Below, one piece after another: positions 1 to 7,676 of a DNA stretch of 33,055 nucleotides. Within the stretch, counting starts at the first letter, position 1, and each line of letters begins with the position of its first letter. A program made the position numbers and the translations under genes. This stretch comes from Lachnospiraceae bacterium (lineage in GTDB: Bacteria; Bacillota; Clostridia; Lachnospirales; Lachnospiraceae), in contig JAEFAR010000026.1 in assembly GCA_016287675.1 (NCBI GenBank), forward strand, positions 1 to 33,055, written 5' to 3'. Below the pieces are notes generated by a model that made no database searches, was not told where the DNA came from, and saw only the letters and a program-made list of their open reading frames with translations.

Positions 1-1
1 A

Positions 2-778
2 AGAACAGCGGTTGAGATAATGTGTGAGATCGCTCCGAATACAGGAGTTGTTTACCGAGGCGAATACGATAAACTCGGTATTTTCCTTACGGACTGCTTT
101 TTTCCGGCTCACATTTCACAGAGGCTGAGCCTTAATGAGCCCATAACCATAAGTAAAAGAATGGATTCAAACGCTTTTACTGCAATGGCTTATGATTACA
201 CACACAAGATCCCGGTAGTTTTTTATCTGCAGAATGAAGTGGATATGTACCTGAATTATGATCCGGATGGCAAAGAAGAAAACTGTGAAGTCTATCTTTC
301 AGCCATGGCGGATGAGGGAAAGATCATCCTTCCCATAGAAGGTACAAAGGTAGGGATCGGAAAAACCAACAACGATAATTACACAGATGAGGAAAGTTCC
401 GAAGAAGACGATAACATAGATACAATAGAAAAACAGCTCAAAAAGCTGGCCGAAAAGGAACTGAACGACTACATCAACATGACCAGCAGATTCAACGATG
501 AGGATCTTTACTCGATCATAGAAACCACTTTTATGCCTTGCGGTACGGAGGTGGATACATATACTATAATCGGAAAGATCATTTCGGTTGAAAGTCAGGA
601 AAACTTCAATACAAAAGAAGAATTGTACATTCTCGGGGTAGAATGTAACGACATGATCATGGAAGTATGTATCAACAAAAACAAGCTAATGGGCGAACCG
701 GAAGTCGGAAGGCGCTTTAAAGGAAATGTCTGGCTGCAGGGCTTCGTAAAATGGAATAAGGAGAAAAAGAATGACTAA
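2..778 (+). CDS. DUF3881-like protein, 5' truncated by window edge
   Basis: The reading frame is open from the first bases of the window, so the gene almost certainly starts upstream and the Met at 20 is internal. I see no ribosome site before that Met. About 258 residues are visible. The motif VVFYLQN around residue 65 and the preceding Gly-Glu-Tyr-Asp segment resemble the DUF3881 family of Clostridia, whose function is unknown. An acidic, Ser/Glu/Asp-rich stretch (about residues 120-135) separates an N-terminal part from a C-terminal beta-rich part. There is no membrane segment or signal peptide in the visible portion. The stop codon overlaps the start of the next gene by 8 nt, so the two are probably translationally coupled. 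The family assignment is from memory of the motif pattern and should be treated as likely rather than certain. Confidence 0.62.
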   Translation, partial: RTAVEIMCEIAPNTGVVYRGEYDKLGIFLTDCFFPAHISQRLSLNEPITISKRMDSNAFTAMAYDYTHKIPVVFYLQNEVDMYLNYDPDGKEENCEVYLSAMADEGKIILPIEGTKVGIGKTNNDNYTDEESSEEDDNIDTIEKQLKKLAEKELNDYINMTSRFNDEDLYSIIETTFMPCGTEVDTYTIIGKIISVESQENFNTKEELYILGVECNDMIMEVCINKNKLMGEPEVGRRFKGNVWLQGFVKWNKEKKND

Positions 779-1022
779 ACATGTGAATTACAAGACTCAG
801 GGAGTCTGCTCAAAAGCCATCGAGTTTGACATCGAGGACGGCATTGTAAAAAATGTCAACTTTGTAGGCGGTTGTAAGGGTAACACTCAGGGCGTTGCAA
901 GACTGGCGGAAGGCATGTCTGCGGAAGAAGTGGTTAAAAGACTGAAAGGCATCCAGTGCAGAGGAGACAATTCCTGCCCAAATCAGCTTGCTCTTGCAAT
1001 TGAGTCAATGGGCGAAAATTAG
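771..1022 (+). CDS. TSCPD-domain four-Cys protein (TIGR03905 type)
   Basis: This is a complete 83-residue protein with the pattern of the TSCPD/TIGR03905 family: Cys13, the segment VGGCKGN with Cys35, then Cys63 and Cys69 in IQCRGDNSCPNQLA. The four cysteines suggest metal or cofactor binding; the same domain occurs at the C terminus of some class II ribonucleotide reductases, but the stand-alone form has no established role. A ribosome site (AAGGAG) lies 8 nt before the ATG, inside the end of the upstream gene. The gene overlaps its upstream neighbour by 8 nt and is followed 35 nt later by the flavin reductase-like gene, so all three probably share a transcript. Confidence 0.85.
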   Translation: MTKHVNYKTQGVCSKAIEFDIEDGIVKNVNFVGGCKGNTQGVARLAEGMSAEEVVKRLKGIQCRGDNSCPNQLALAIESMGEN

Positions 1023-1057
1023 TCCGAAAACAGATTGAAGAACTATAGGATGATAAA

Positions 1058-1645
1058 ATGAGTAAAACAGAGTTTAAGCCCGGGAATATGCTTTTCCCGG
1101 TTCCGGTAGTACTGGTCAGCTGCCAAAGACCCGGAGAAAAACCGAATCTTATCACACTGGCCTGGGCCGGAACAGTCAACAGCGATCCTCCCATGGTCTC
1201 CATCTCCGTAAGAGCGGAAAGATACTCCCATGACATTATTTCTGAGACAGGTGAATTTGTGATCAATCTGGTAAATAAGGAAATTACATTTGCAACGGAT
1301 TGGTGCGGAGTAAGATCGGGACGTGATTTTGACAAATTCAGGGAGATGAAGCTGACAGAGCAGAAATCTCTTAAAGTGAATACTCCGGGGGTGGCTGAAA
1401 GCCCGGTAAATCTGGAATGCAGAGTGACGGAGAGCAAAGACCTGGGAAGCCACACCATGTATCTGGCTGAAATTGTGGCAGTTACCGTGGATGACACGTA
1501 TCTGGACAATAGCGGAAGATTCAGGGTGAACGATGCAAATCTGACAGCCTACGTTCACGGAGCTTACAGAAGCCTCGGAGAATGCATCGGTACCTTCGGA
1601 TACTCGGTTAAATCCAACAAGACTTCAAAACAAAAGAAAAAATGA
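1058..1645 (+). CDS. flavin reductase family protein (flavoredoxin-like)
   Basis: The 195-residue protein has the FMN-binding split-barrel layout of the flavin reductase-like/flavoredoxin family: an N-terminal PVPVVLVSC strand, the segment NLITLAWAGTVNSDPPMVSISVR, here split as NLITLAWAG and then DPPMVSISVR around residues 31-50, and FVINLVN near residue 71. Members bind FMN and act in flavin or iron reduction or as small electron carriers in the cytoplasm of anaerobes; the specific partner cannot be read from sequence. The C terminus is a Lys-rich tail (about residues 185-195). It is the last gene before a strong terminator. The start at 1058 is preceded by a modest AGGATG ribosome site. Confidence 0.88.
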   Translation: MSKTEFKPGNMLFPVPVVLVSCQRPGEKPNLITLAWAGTVNSDPPMVSISVRAERYSHDIISETGEFVINLVNKEITFATDWCGVRSGRDFDKFREMKLTEQKSLKVNTPGVAESPVNLECRVTESKDLGSHTMYLAEIVAVTVDDTYLDNSGRFRVNDANLTAYVHGAYRSLGECIGTFGYSVKSNKTSKQKKK

Positions 1646-1654
1646 TAAAATAAG

Positions 1655-1684
1655 GAGCACTTCGTTTGAAGTGCTCTCTTTTGT
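1655..1684 (+). terminator. rho-independent terminator after flavin reductase gene
   Basis: A perfect 9-bp stem (GAGCACTTC, 1655-1663, with GAAGTGCTC, 1668-1676) and a GTTT loop are followed by TCTTTT. It closes the forward three-gene unit and lies between convergent genes. Confidence 0.88.
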
Positions 1685-1695
1685 ATGTGTGTGTT

Positions 1696-2853
1696 CTATT
1701 TGACGGCATTATCCAGAAGGAAGTTGTAAACCTTCTCGATCATTGCAGTATCGCGGAGTTTCTGATCACCGTAATCGGAAACAAATTCCTCGGAAGTTTC
1801 GTAACCGTAATCGCTGCGGTTAGCATCAACCCAGGTGTTGAATTCCTCATCGGAGATCTCCATTTTTTCATATATTGAAATTGCCCTTAATATATGCTCA
1901 AATGGAACACGGGTGGAGGCTGTAAGATCGGAAACCTGTCTGAGTGCTTCAAGTGAAGGGACTCCGAAATAGTAGTAAAGGATGTCGTTGATGTCAGCCT
2001 TTAAAATAGCCGATGCATAAGCTGCTTTCTTGTAATAGTAGTAGTACATCTCATCGGAATAGTCGGTGAATTCCTGATCCACAAGATTTTCGATCCTGAA
2101 GTTCTTAATAAGGAAATCTGCGATCTGATCGTTGTAGGACTGCTCGGTGAGAGCGTCCAGAAGAGCTTCCTTGTAAGCGGATACGGAATCGTAATTGAGA
2201 TTATCTTTTACAAACTCATCCGTGAGCTCGGGGAGTCTGTTTTCAATAACGAAATTGACCGTTACTTTAAAATTTGCTTCCTTGCCGCGAAGTTCTTCTG
2301 CCTGATAATCTTCGGGGAAGGTAACGATTACGTTGACAACATCATCTTTTTTAACGCCCACAAGCTGATCCTCGAAGCCGTCGATAAAAGTACCGGAGCC
2401 GAGAACAAGTTCGTATCCGAGCCAATCTTCGTAGGTGCCTCCTTCAAAGGGTACTCCGTCAATGGTCCCCACAAAGTAGATGAGAACGGTGTCACCAAGC
2501 TGAGCCGGTCTGTCAACTTCCACTTCTTCAGAATAGTTGGATAGTTCTTCTTTGATGCGGTCGTTCAGTGCTTCGTCAGTTACCGGCTCCAATTTTATCC
2601 CCTTGTAATCGGAAAGAAAAACGATGGTGTTGTTCTTTTCGTTGGTAACGATAAGAGGAATGGGAGAAGGTGTGGGTGTAGGGGTATTGGTTGCAGTAGG
2701 AGTCGGAGTCGGAGTCGGAGTGTCCGTGGGCGCGGGAGTGGAAGTAATCTCGTAGGAAGGTGTCGGGACAGGTTCCTGCTTGGAATTCGTACAAGCCGCG
2801 GTTGCTGCGATCATGGATAATAAAGCTACTGTAAGGATAAATTTCTTTTTCAT
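1696..2853 (-). CDS. secreted trigger-factor-like lipoprotein (FKBP-type PPIase plus trigger factor C-domain)
   Basis: The 385-residue protein begins with a Lys-rich signal peptide and a hydrophobic core ending in TAAC, so Cys21 is a likely lipidation site. A Pro/Thr-rich linker spans about residues 28-66. An FKBP-like peptidyl-prolyl isomerase domain follows (about 115-205), with LGDTVLIYFVGTIDG, GTFIDGFEDQLVG and VTFPEDYQAEELRGKEANF-type signatures. Residues 206-385 resemble the helical C-terminal chaperone domain of trigger factor. The ribosome-binding N-terminal domain of cytosolic trigger factor is absent, as expected for an exported version. It probably helps fold exported proteins at the outer face of the membrane. 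The ribosome site AAGGAA precedes the ATG. The gene lies 18 nt downstream of the GH43-type gene on the same strand, so they may be cotranscribed. Confidence 0.85.
   Translation of the reverse strand: MKKKFILTVALLSMIAATAACTNSKQEPVPTPSYEITSTPAPTDTPTPTPTPTATNTPTPTPSPIPLIVTNEKNNTIVFLSDYKGIKLEPVTDEALNDRIKEELSNYSEEVEVDRPAQLGDTVLIYFVGTIDGVPFEGGTYEDWLGYELVLGSGTFIDGFEDQLVGVKKDDVVNVIVTFPEDYQAEELRGKEANFKVTVNFVIENRLPELTDEFVKDNLNYDSVSAYKEALLDALTEQSYNDQIADFLIKNFRIENLVDQEFTDYSDEMYYYYYKKAAYASAILKADINDILYYYFGVPSLEALRQVSDLTASTRVPFEHILRAISIYEKMEISDEEFNTWVDANRSDYGYETSEEFVSDYGDQKLRDTAMIEKVYNFLLDNAVK
2656..2736 (-). repeat. Pro-Thr codon repeat (surface linker) in the lipoprotein gene
   Basis: Tandem degenerate hexanucleotides encode alternating Pro-Thr with occasional Ala, Asn and Asp (about residues 40-66). 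The same style of tract occurs in the SleB-type hydrolase gene near 21 kb, and both mark extended extracellular linkers. Confidence 0.8.
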
Positions 2854-2871
2854 ATAATTCCTTATCTTTCA

Positions 2872-4335
2872 TTAGATTATTTCAAAAGAGAAGCTGTCAA
2901 ATTCGGCAATGTTTTCTCTTTTAATGGCATTAAACTTAAAATAGACGGCATGTTTACCGTGAAAACTTGCGGACAGCGGAAACGTGAGGTCTGTATACCC
3001 TGAACTCTTAAAGATCTCGGCTTTTCCCACAGTTTCACCGTCATATGCATCAATTATAACTTCTAAAGAAATGTCAGTCAATGCATTTAGGCGAACAGTA
3101 ACATGGGAAGGACACCGATCACCGAAATCAAGATATCTGAAACCGACGGTTGTACCTGATGAAATGTTGACAACAGGGGAAGAGATGCTATCGTCGGTGT
3201 CGTAAACAGGCTTAACATACGGTCGGTCCGATTTGGGACTTAAAGCAATGTTCTTGCCGTCATAAATGTGGCAGGCTCTTCCGGCACTGATGATCTTGTA
3301 TGCATCGAGGCCATCGGTAAAAGCTCCCTGAGAAGTCATTTCTACAGGACAGGAGGAAACCGGCTCCCCGTCACGATAGGTGATCTTTCCGATAAAAAGT
3401 CTGCCGTTTCTGTCAAGGGCCACATCAACAGGCTCCAGCATTGCCTGCCTTGAGTATTCGTCAAGTCCGGTCTGACGATGATAGAATACAAACCATTTGT
3501 CCCTGATACGGACAAGGCTTCCGTGATTGTTGCCCCATTGGTAGGTCATTCTTTTCTCACCACCCGGAAGAGTGATGATCTCGCCGCCGTTAAACGAAAT
3601 GTCTCCGCCGTAAATGTATCCCGTGAGGGGAGAATCACTGTAGGCATAGGATAAAAATCCGTTATTGTTGGGAACCACTCCGAGGGAAGGAACGGGAATG
3701 TTGTAATTCTTGGAATAGATCAGGACGTACTTCCCAAGGATCTTTCTCGGGCTTGATGCTTCGAAAAAACCTGCTTCAAAATCGATGTTACCGTCTTTTT
3801 TTGCCCAGGGGGCATCGCAATGCCCGATAGGATTTTCACGGATGCTGTCAGGTTTTAAAGTAGTCATGTCATCTTCAAGTTCACCGCAGTTTGCTCCGCA
3901 AAAACCCCAGAAGGCATATTGTTTCCCGTCATCGTCCACAAGAACGCCGGGGTCGAAACCGATCTTGGTCTCGACAGGATTTGTGAAAGGTCCGGCAGGA
4001 CTTTTGGAAACAGCCACAGAACACTTGCTTCCCCGTGCTTCCGAGACGTACATGAAGAAGGTATCTCCCTTTTGCACAACATCAGGTGCGAAGAGGGGTT
4101 CGCCGTCCCGGGATCTGAAGCATACACCGTGACAGGTCCAGTTGTTCAGGTCGTATGCCGGTGCTGACCATGCGACATAGTCGAGTCCGCAATACTGTTT
4201 TTTTAAAGTGTCATGTGAGCCGTAAACAAAAACTCTTGTTTCTCCGTTGTATTCAAATACTTTTGGCTCACCGTCGGGAACGTGTTCCCAGAGAGGCATA
4301 TAGGGATTTCCGCCTTTTAAAAATTCCTTATCCAT
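2872..4335 (-). CDS. family 43-type glycoside hydrolase (beta-xylosidase/arabinofuranosidase-like) with C-terminal CBM6-like domain
   Basis: The 487-residue protein opens with NPYMPLWEHVPDGEPKVF and VYGSHD, the usual beginning of a group of GH43 five-bladed beta-propeller enzymes. The segment FDPGVLVDDDGKQYAFWG (about residue 127) carries the conserved Asp expected to tune the acid. FFEASSPRKI followed by YVLIYS (about residue 190) carries the likely general-acid Glu. QWGNNHGSLVRI and FVFYHRQ follow late in the propeller. Residues 340-487 form a beta-sandwich-like segment resembling a CBM6-type carbohydrate-binding domain. There is no signal peptide, so it probably acts in the cytoplasm on imported xylo- or arabino-oligosaccharides; the exact substrate is not decided by sequence. 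A GGAG site lies 5 nt upstream of the ATG. It is divergent from the GGDEF operon. Confidence 0.87.
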   Translation of the reverse strand: MDKEFLKGGNPYMPLWEHVPDGEPKVFEYNGETRVFVYGSHDTLKKQYCGLDYVAWSAPAYDLNNWTCHGVCFRSRDGEPLFAPDVVQKGDTFFMYVSEARGSKCSVAVSKSPAGPFTNPVETKIGFDPGVLVDDDGKQYAFWGFCGANCGELEDDMTTLKPDSIRENPIGHCDAPWAKKDGNIDFEAGFFEASSPRKILGKYVLIYSKNYNIPVPSLGVVPNNNGFLSYAYSDSPLTGYIYGGDISFNGGEIITLPGGEKRMTYQWGNNHGSLVRIRDKWFVFYHRQTGLDEYSRQAMLEPVDVALDRNGRLFIGKITYRDGEPVSSCPVEMTSQGAFTDGLDAYKIISAGRACHIYDGKNIALSPKSDRPYVKPVYDTDDSISSPVVNISSGTTVGFRYLDFGDRCPSHVTVRLNALTDISLEVIIDAYDGETVGKAEIFKSSGYTDLTFPLSASFHGKHAVYFKFNAIKRENIAEFDSFSFEII

Positions 4336-4385
4336 AAAATCTCCGTTTGTTTAAAGAATTAAGTGAACAGAAGGTATATGCATTA

Positions 4386-4413
4386 ATTATAGCAGTTTCC
4401 GACGGTAAGTCCA
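4386..4413 (-). promoter_or_regulatory. candidate promoter for the GH43 gene
   Basis: On the minus strand TGGACT (4408-4413) and a perfect TATAAT (4386-4391) are separated by 16 bp, about 50 bp upstream of the GH43 start. The -35 is only a 4/6 match. Confidence 0.5.
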
Positions 4414-4503
4414 TAGGGGAAGAAACTAAAAGGTCCTGCAACATTAATCCCGTAAAAAAATGAAAAAGGTAACAAACAGAAAAAAAGGTTTATTTAAGTG
4501 AAT

Positions 4504-4540
4504 GATAAAACAATTGACACATAAAGGGCATTGCTTTATC
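4504..4540. promoter_or_regulatory. dyad overlapping the GGDEF operon promoter (candidate operator)
   Basis: GATAAAACAAT (4504-4514) and ATTGCTTTATC (4530-4540) form an inverted repeat with one offset base. It spans the -35 and most of the -10, an ideal place for a repressor. The downstream ArsR-like gene is the obvious candidate regulator; that link is inference. Confidence 0.5.
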
Positions 4541-4542
4541 AT
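4514..4542 (+). promoter_or_regulatory. sigma-A type promoter of the GGDEF/ArsR operon
   Basis: A consensus TTGACA (4514-4519) and TATCAT (4537-4542) are spaced by exactly 17 bp. The predicted transcript starts near 4549, which argues against any start codon upstream of 4588. Confidence 0.85.
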
Positions 4543-4587
4543 GTAATAAAACAAACCATGACATTTTGGGGAAAAGCAGGAGGGATA

Positions 4588-6549
4588 ATGAGGAAGATAA
4601 AGGTCATAAACAACGAGTTTATGCAATTTCTGAGAAATCGTGACGGTGCCTACGTGGACTACCTTACGCAGCTGCCCAACAGGCGGGGGATGTATGCCTA
4701 CTATGACAAGCTGAGTAAAAACACACAGGTTTCCGTTTTCTTTATAGATATAGATAACTTTAAGCAGGTGAATGATGCCTACGGCCATTCGGTGGGGGAC
4801 GAGCTTCTGAAGACCCTTGCGGCGTACCTGAAACGGAAGTTTCCGGAAACAGGTATATACAGAATGGGCGGAGACGAATTCGTTGCGTTTATCGAGGGAG
4901 GGCAGACGGAGCCCGAAGCCATCGCACTTGCAACGGATGTTCTGAACGGGATACAGGATCTGGATTTCAGAAAAGATGTGCGGAGACAGCTGACTTTGTC
5001 GGTGGGTATCATAGTGAACCAGAGATCCTCCGCAAATCTGGACGAGATCCTTAAAAAATGCGACAGTGCAATGTATCGTGCCAAGCAAAAAGGGAAAAAT
5101 TCCTGCGTGATCTTTAATTCACTGGAAGATGAAATGAAAAAATCCGGCGAGATCGAGGAAGAAATGGAAGCGGCCTATTCCCACAATGAATTTGTACCAT
5201 ACCTCCTTCCGAAGGTGAACGTGCTAACAAGGCAGGTCTATGGGGCGGAGCTTCTGGTGAGATGGGCCCACTGGCTGGATGGAATAAGGAATCCGGAAAC
5301 TTTTATTCCCGTATTTGAAAAGAACGGATCGGTTTCAAAGCTGGATCTTTATATGTTTGAAGCGGCATGCAGGATGCAGGAGGCATGGAAGGGTACACCG
5401 CTGGAAAGCATGACACTTTCGGTGAATTTTTCTCCTGTGAGCTTTTATATCAAGGACTTTAAGGAAAGACTGGTCCGGATAGCGGAAAAATACAAGGTTC
5501 CCCACAACAGACTGGAGATCGAGATCCCGGGAAAAACTTACACCAACAGCATGGAAAATATCACGGAGCTGGTGGAAGGTCTTAAGGAAGAGGGCTTTTT
5601 GGTATCCCTTGATAATTTCGGAGGGACCTACTCTCCTCTTACGGCCATCAAAGACCTGAACATAGACAGCGTAAAGTTTGATAAGGATTTTATAAGATCG
5701 GCCACAGCGGACCCGAGGGGAAAAAAGATACTCAGAAACCTCTTTACGCTGTGCAAGGATCTTAAGGTGGACATAGTAGCTGTGGGAGTGGAAACGGAAG
5801 AACAGGCAAAACTCCTGATGACTTGCGGATGTTATAAAGCTGAAGGATTTTACTTCAAAGAGCCGGAACCGGAAGAAGAATTCATTAAATATGCTCTCAG
5901 TAACGGGAAAAACATGACAAAGCCCATCAGATTCAGCTTTAACGGGACTCTGCTCTCCGACGACGGGGACTACGTGGCGGAGACGATACCTGCGGGCTTT
6001 AACGGAAAAATGAGTTTTACAAAAGGACCGAGAGAAAACCTGGGAGCGGTCCATTTTCCCGGATCTGAGCCGGTTAAACAGAACATCATCCGGTTGCCGA
6101 ACGAAGTTTTGAGAACGGAGAGCTGGACCATATGCTTCTGGCTCAGGGCGGAAGAATTGCAAAAATGGACCATGGCACTTTATATAAAGTGTGAGATCGG
6201 ATACATTGCCTTCGCTCCGATGAGCGGGAATGAAAACTGCTGCTGTTACAGGATAAGAGATTCCAGGGATGCTTCGGACTGGATCGATACCAAAGGGCCT
6301 GTATTCAAAAAAGGAGTCTGGCAGCATGTGGCAATGAGCTTCAATACGGAAACGGAAGAAGCGATCCTGTATCTTGACGGGAAAGCAGTGGCTTACACAA
6401 GTCAGGTGCCCACACAGAGATATGTCTGCAATTTCTGGCTGGGGGGAGATCCCTACAAGCCTTCTCTGGTGGGGGATCTTTCGGAACTGGTGATCTATCC
6501 CGAAGTAAAGAGTGCAACAGAGATCAAAGAAATATATGAATCTTATTAA
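4588..6549 (+). CDS. GGDEF diguanylate cyclase with degenerate EAL domain and C-terminal LamG-like domain
   Basis: I use the ATG at 4588 because AGGAGGG precedes it and the promoter lies just upstream; this gives 653 residues. The GGDEF domain (about 22-177) has LTQLPNRRG, FFIDIDNFKQVNDAYGH and an intact GGDEF at 94-98, so diguanylate cyclase activity is likely; no RxxD inhibitory site is visible five residues before it. The EAL domain (about 195-440) keeps E221, N280, E312, D342 and K363. However, DDFG is DNFG (N343), the AEGVE glutamate is Val399, the QGY glutamine is Glu419 and the TES segment is PGK. Phosphodiesterase activity is therefore doubtful. Residues about 446-653 form a LamG/concanavalin-like beta-sandwich (WTICFWLRA, GVWQHVAMSF, LYLDGKAV). 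No membrane segment or signal peptide is seen, so this lectin-like domain appears cytoplasmic, which is unusual. Confidence 0.9.
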   Translation: MRKIKVINNEFMQFLRNRDGAYVDYLTQLPNRRGMYAYYDKLSKNTQVSVFFIDIDNFKQVNDAYGHSVGDELLKTLAAYLKRKFPETGIYRMGGDEFVAFIEGGQTEPEAIALATDVLNGIQDLDFRKDVRRQLTLSVGIIVNQRSSANLDEILKKCDSAMYRAKQKGKNSCVIFNSLEDEMKKSGEIEEEMEAAYSHNEFVPYLLPKVNVLTRQVYGAELLVRWAHWLDGIRNPETFIPVFEKNGSVSKLDLYMFEAACRMQEAWKGTPLESMTLSVNFSPVSFYIKDFKERLVRIAEKYKVPHNRLEIEIPGKTYTNSMENITELVEGLKEEGFLVSLDNFGGTYSPLTAIKDLNIDSVKFDKDFIRSATADPRGKKILRNLFTLCKDLKVDIVAVGVETEEQAKLLMTCGCYKAEGFYFKEPEPEEEFIKYALSNGKNMTKPIRFSFNGTLLSDDGDYVAETIPAGFNGKMSFTKGPRENLGAVHFPGSEPVKQNIIRLPNEVLRTESWTICFWLRAEELQKWTMALYIKCEIGYIAFAPMSGNENCCCYRIRDSRDASDWIDTKGPVFKKGVWQHVAMSFNTETEEAILYLDGKAVAYTSQVPTQRYVCNFWLGGDPYKPSLVGDLSELVIYPEVKSATEIKEIYESY

Positions 6550-6559
6550 GGGGGACAAA

Positions 6560-7480
6560 ATGCTTTATTTTAACAATATCATGGAAGCTGAAACAGTCTT
6601 TAAGGCTCTCAGCACACCGATGCGACTCAGGATCATGGAAATGATCTACAAAAATGACAACCTCAGCATGAACGATCTGGCGGAGGCGCTGGGGCTTACA
6701 AACGGCGCTATCTCTATGCATGTGGGAAAACTGGAGGAAGCGGGGCTGATCAAGATCCGCACCACTTCGGGAAAAAGAGGCACAATGAAGATTGTGCGAC
6801 CCAGGTACAACCGCCTCATGGTGGATTTCGCGCCGGAAAAGGATAACAGAAGATGCTATACGGACGATGTCTGCATCGGACATTACACAAACGCATGCGT
6901 GACACCGACCTGCGGGATCTCCACGGTGACGGACATCATCGGATCCCTGGACGACCCGAGAGTCTTCTCCTTCTCGGAACGCTTTAACGCAGGCATATTA
7001 TGGTTTGGCACGGGATTTGTCGAGTACAATCTACCGAATCATCTTCAGGCGGGGCAGAAGCTCACCGAGATCCAGATCTCATTTGAGATCTCGTCGGAAG
7101 CGCCGGGATACATTGAGGACTATCCTTCGGACATATATTTTGCGATCAACGGGAAAAAGCTTGGAATGTGGGTGAGTCCCGGAGATTACGGCGCAAGGAA
7201 AGGATACGTTTCTCCCAACTGGTGGCCGGACACGTTAAATCAGTACGGACTTTTGAAGACTCTCATCGTGAATTCGGAGGGGACTTTTATAGACGGGACA
7301 AACAGGATCTCAGATGTTACGGTGGAAGATCTGAACATAAACTACAATTCCTACATTGCTTTTAAGATCGAAGTTCCCAAGGATGCGAAGAATCCGGGAG
7401 GATGCACACTTTTCGGAGAGAACTTCGGAGATTACAATCAGCCCATCAGGATCAAGGCTTATTACGAGGACGAGGAATAA
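6560..7480 (+). CDS. ArsR-like winged-helix regulator with large C-terminal sensor-like domain
   Basis: The ATG at 6560 has AAGGGGG just upstream, giving 306 residues. Residues 10-85 form an ArsR-type winged helix (VFKALSTPMRLRIMEMI, then LSMNDLAEALGLTNGAIS, HVGKLEEAGLI). A short segment with Cys-x3-His-x4-Cys-x4-Cys spacing (VCIGHYTNACVTPTCG, about residue 97) could bind a metal. The remaining 190 residues are rich in Trp, Tyr and beta-strand patterns and look like a ligand-binding beta-sandwich, but I do not recognise a named family. The gene starts 10 nt after the GGDEF gene and is cotranscribed with it. It may repress its own operon through the dyad at 4504-4540 and perhaps the divergent GH43 gene; this is inference from context. 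Confidence 0.78.
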   Translation: MLYFNNIMEAETVFKALSTPMRLRIMEMIYKNDNLSMNDLAEALGLTNGAISMHVGKLEEAGLIKIRTTSGKRGTMKIVRPRYNRLMVDFAPEKDNRRCYTDDVCIGHYTNACVTPTCGISTVTDIIGSLDDPRVFSFSERFNAGILWFGTGFVEYNLPNHLQAGQKLTEIQISFEISSEAPGYIEDYPSDIYFAINGKKLGMWVSPGDYGARKGYVSPNWWPDTLNQYGLLKTLIVNSEGTFIDGTNRISDVTVEDLNINYNSYIAFKIEVPKDAKNPGGCTLFGENFGDYNQPIRIKAYYEDEE

Positions 7481-7500
7481 AAAAACCGCCGGGTCGGCGG
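7481..7500 (-). terminator. rho-independent terminator of tRNA-Arg
   Basis: Read on the minus strand, CCGCC-GACCC-GGCGG (7500-7486) is followed by a run of T (7485-7479). It directly follows the tRNA 3' end. On the plus strand no T-run follows, so it mainly serves the tRNA. Confidence 0.8.
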
Positions 7501-7511
7501 AAATAAAAAAA

Positions 7512-7583
7512 CGTTCCCTGCGGGAATCGAACCCACAACTGATCCTTAGGAGGGACCCGTTATATCCATTTAACTAAAGGAAC
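7512..7583 (-). tRNA. tRNA-Arg (anticodon CCU)
   Basis: The 72-nt minus-strand cloverleaf can be folded by eye. Its acceptor stem is GTTCCTT/AGGGAAC (one T-G pair), the D stem GTTA/TAAC, the anticodon stem GGTCC/GGATC around the loop CTCCTAA (anticodon CCT), and the T arm GTGGG-TTCGATT-CCCGC. The discriminator base is G, and CCA is not encoded. It reads AGG codons. It has its own promoter and terminator, so it is a single-gene unit. No integrase or duplicated tRNA 3' end was noticed nearby. Confidence 0.93.
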
Positions 7584-7594
7584 GAACAAGAGAG

Positions 7595-7623
7595 ATTATA
7601 GACTGAAATTCCAAAAAAGGCAA
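7595..7623 (-). promoter_or_regulatory. promoter of tRNA-Arg
   Basis: On the minus strand TTGCCT (7618-7623), a 17-bp spacer and a perfect TATAAT (7595-7600) end 11 bp upstream of the tRNA 5' end. Confidence 0.85.
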
Positions 7624-7647
7624 GAACCAAAATTAAGAGTTTAAAAA

Positions 7648-7676
7648 TTGTGCTAAATCGGAAAATGGGCTATAAT
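7648..7676 (+). promoter_or_regulatory. promoter of the coiled-coil membrane protein gene
   Basis: TTGTGC (7648-7653), a 17-bp spacer and a perfect TATAAT (7671-7676) lie 75 bp upstream of the start codon. The promoter is divergent from that of the tRNA. Confidence 0.75.

Noticed and set aside
5335-6558. A 407-codon open frame on the minus strand opposite the GGDEF/EAL gene
   Set aside because: It has no ribosome site, its composition is odd (rich in Phe, Arg, His), and it lies wholly antisense to a well-supported multidomain gene.
7512-7583. tRNA-Arg as an integration site of a mobile island
   Set aside because: No integrase gene or second copy of the tRNA 3' end was seen within the window.
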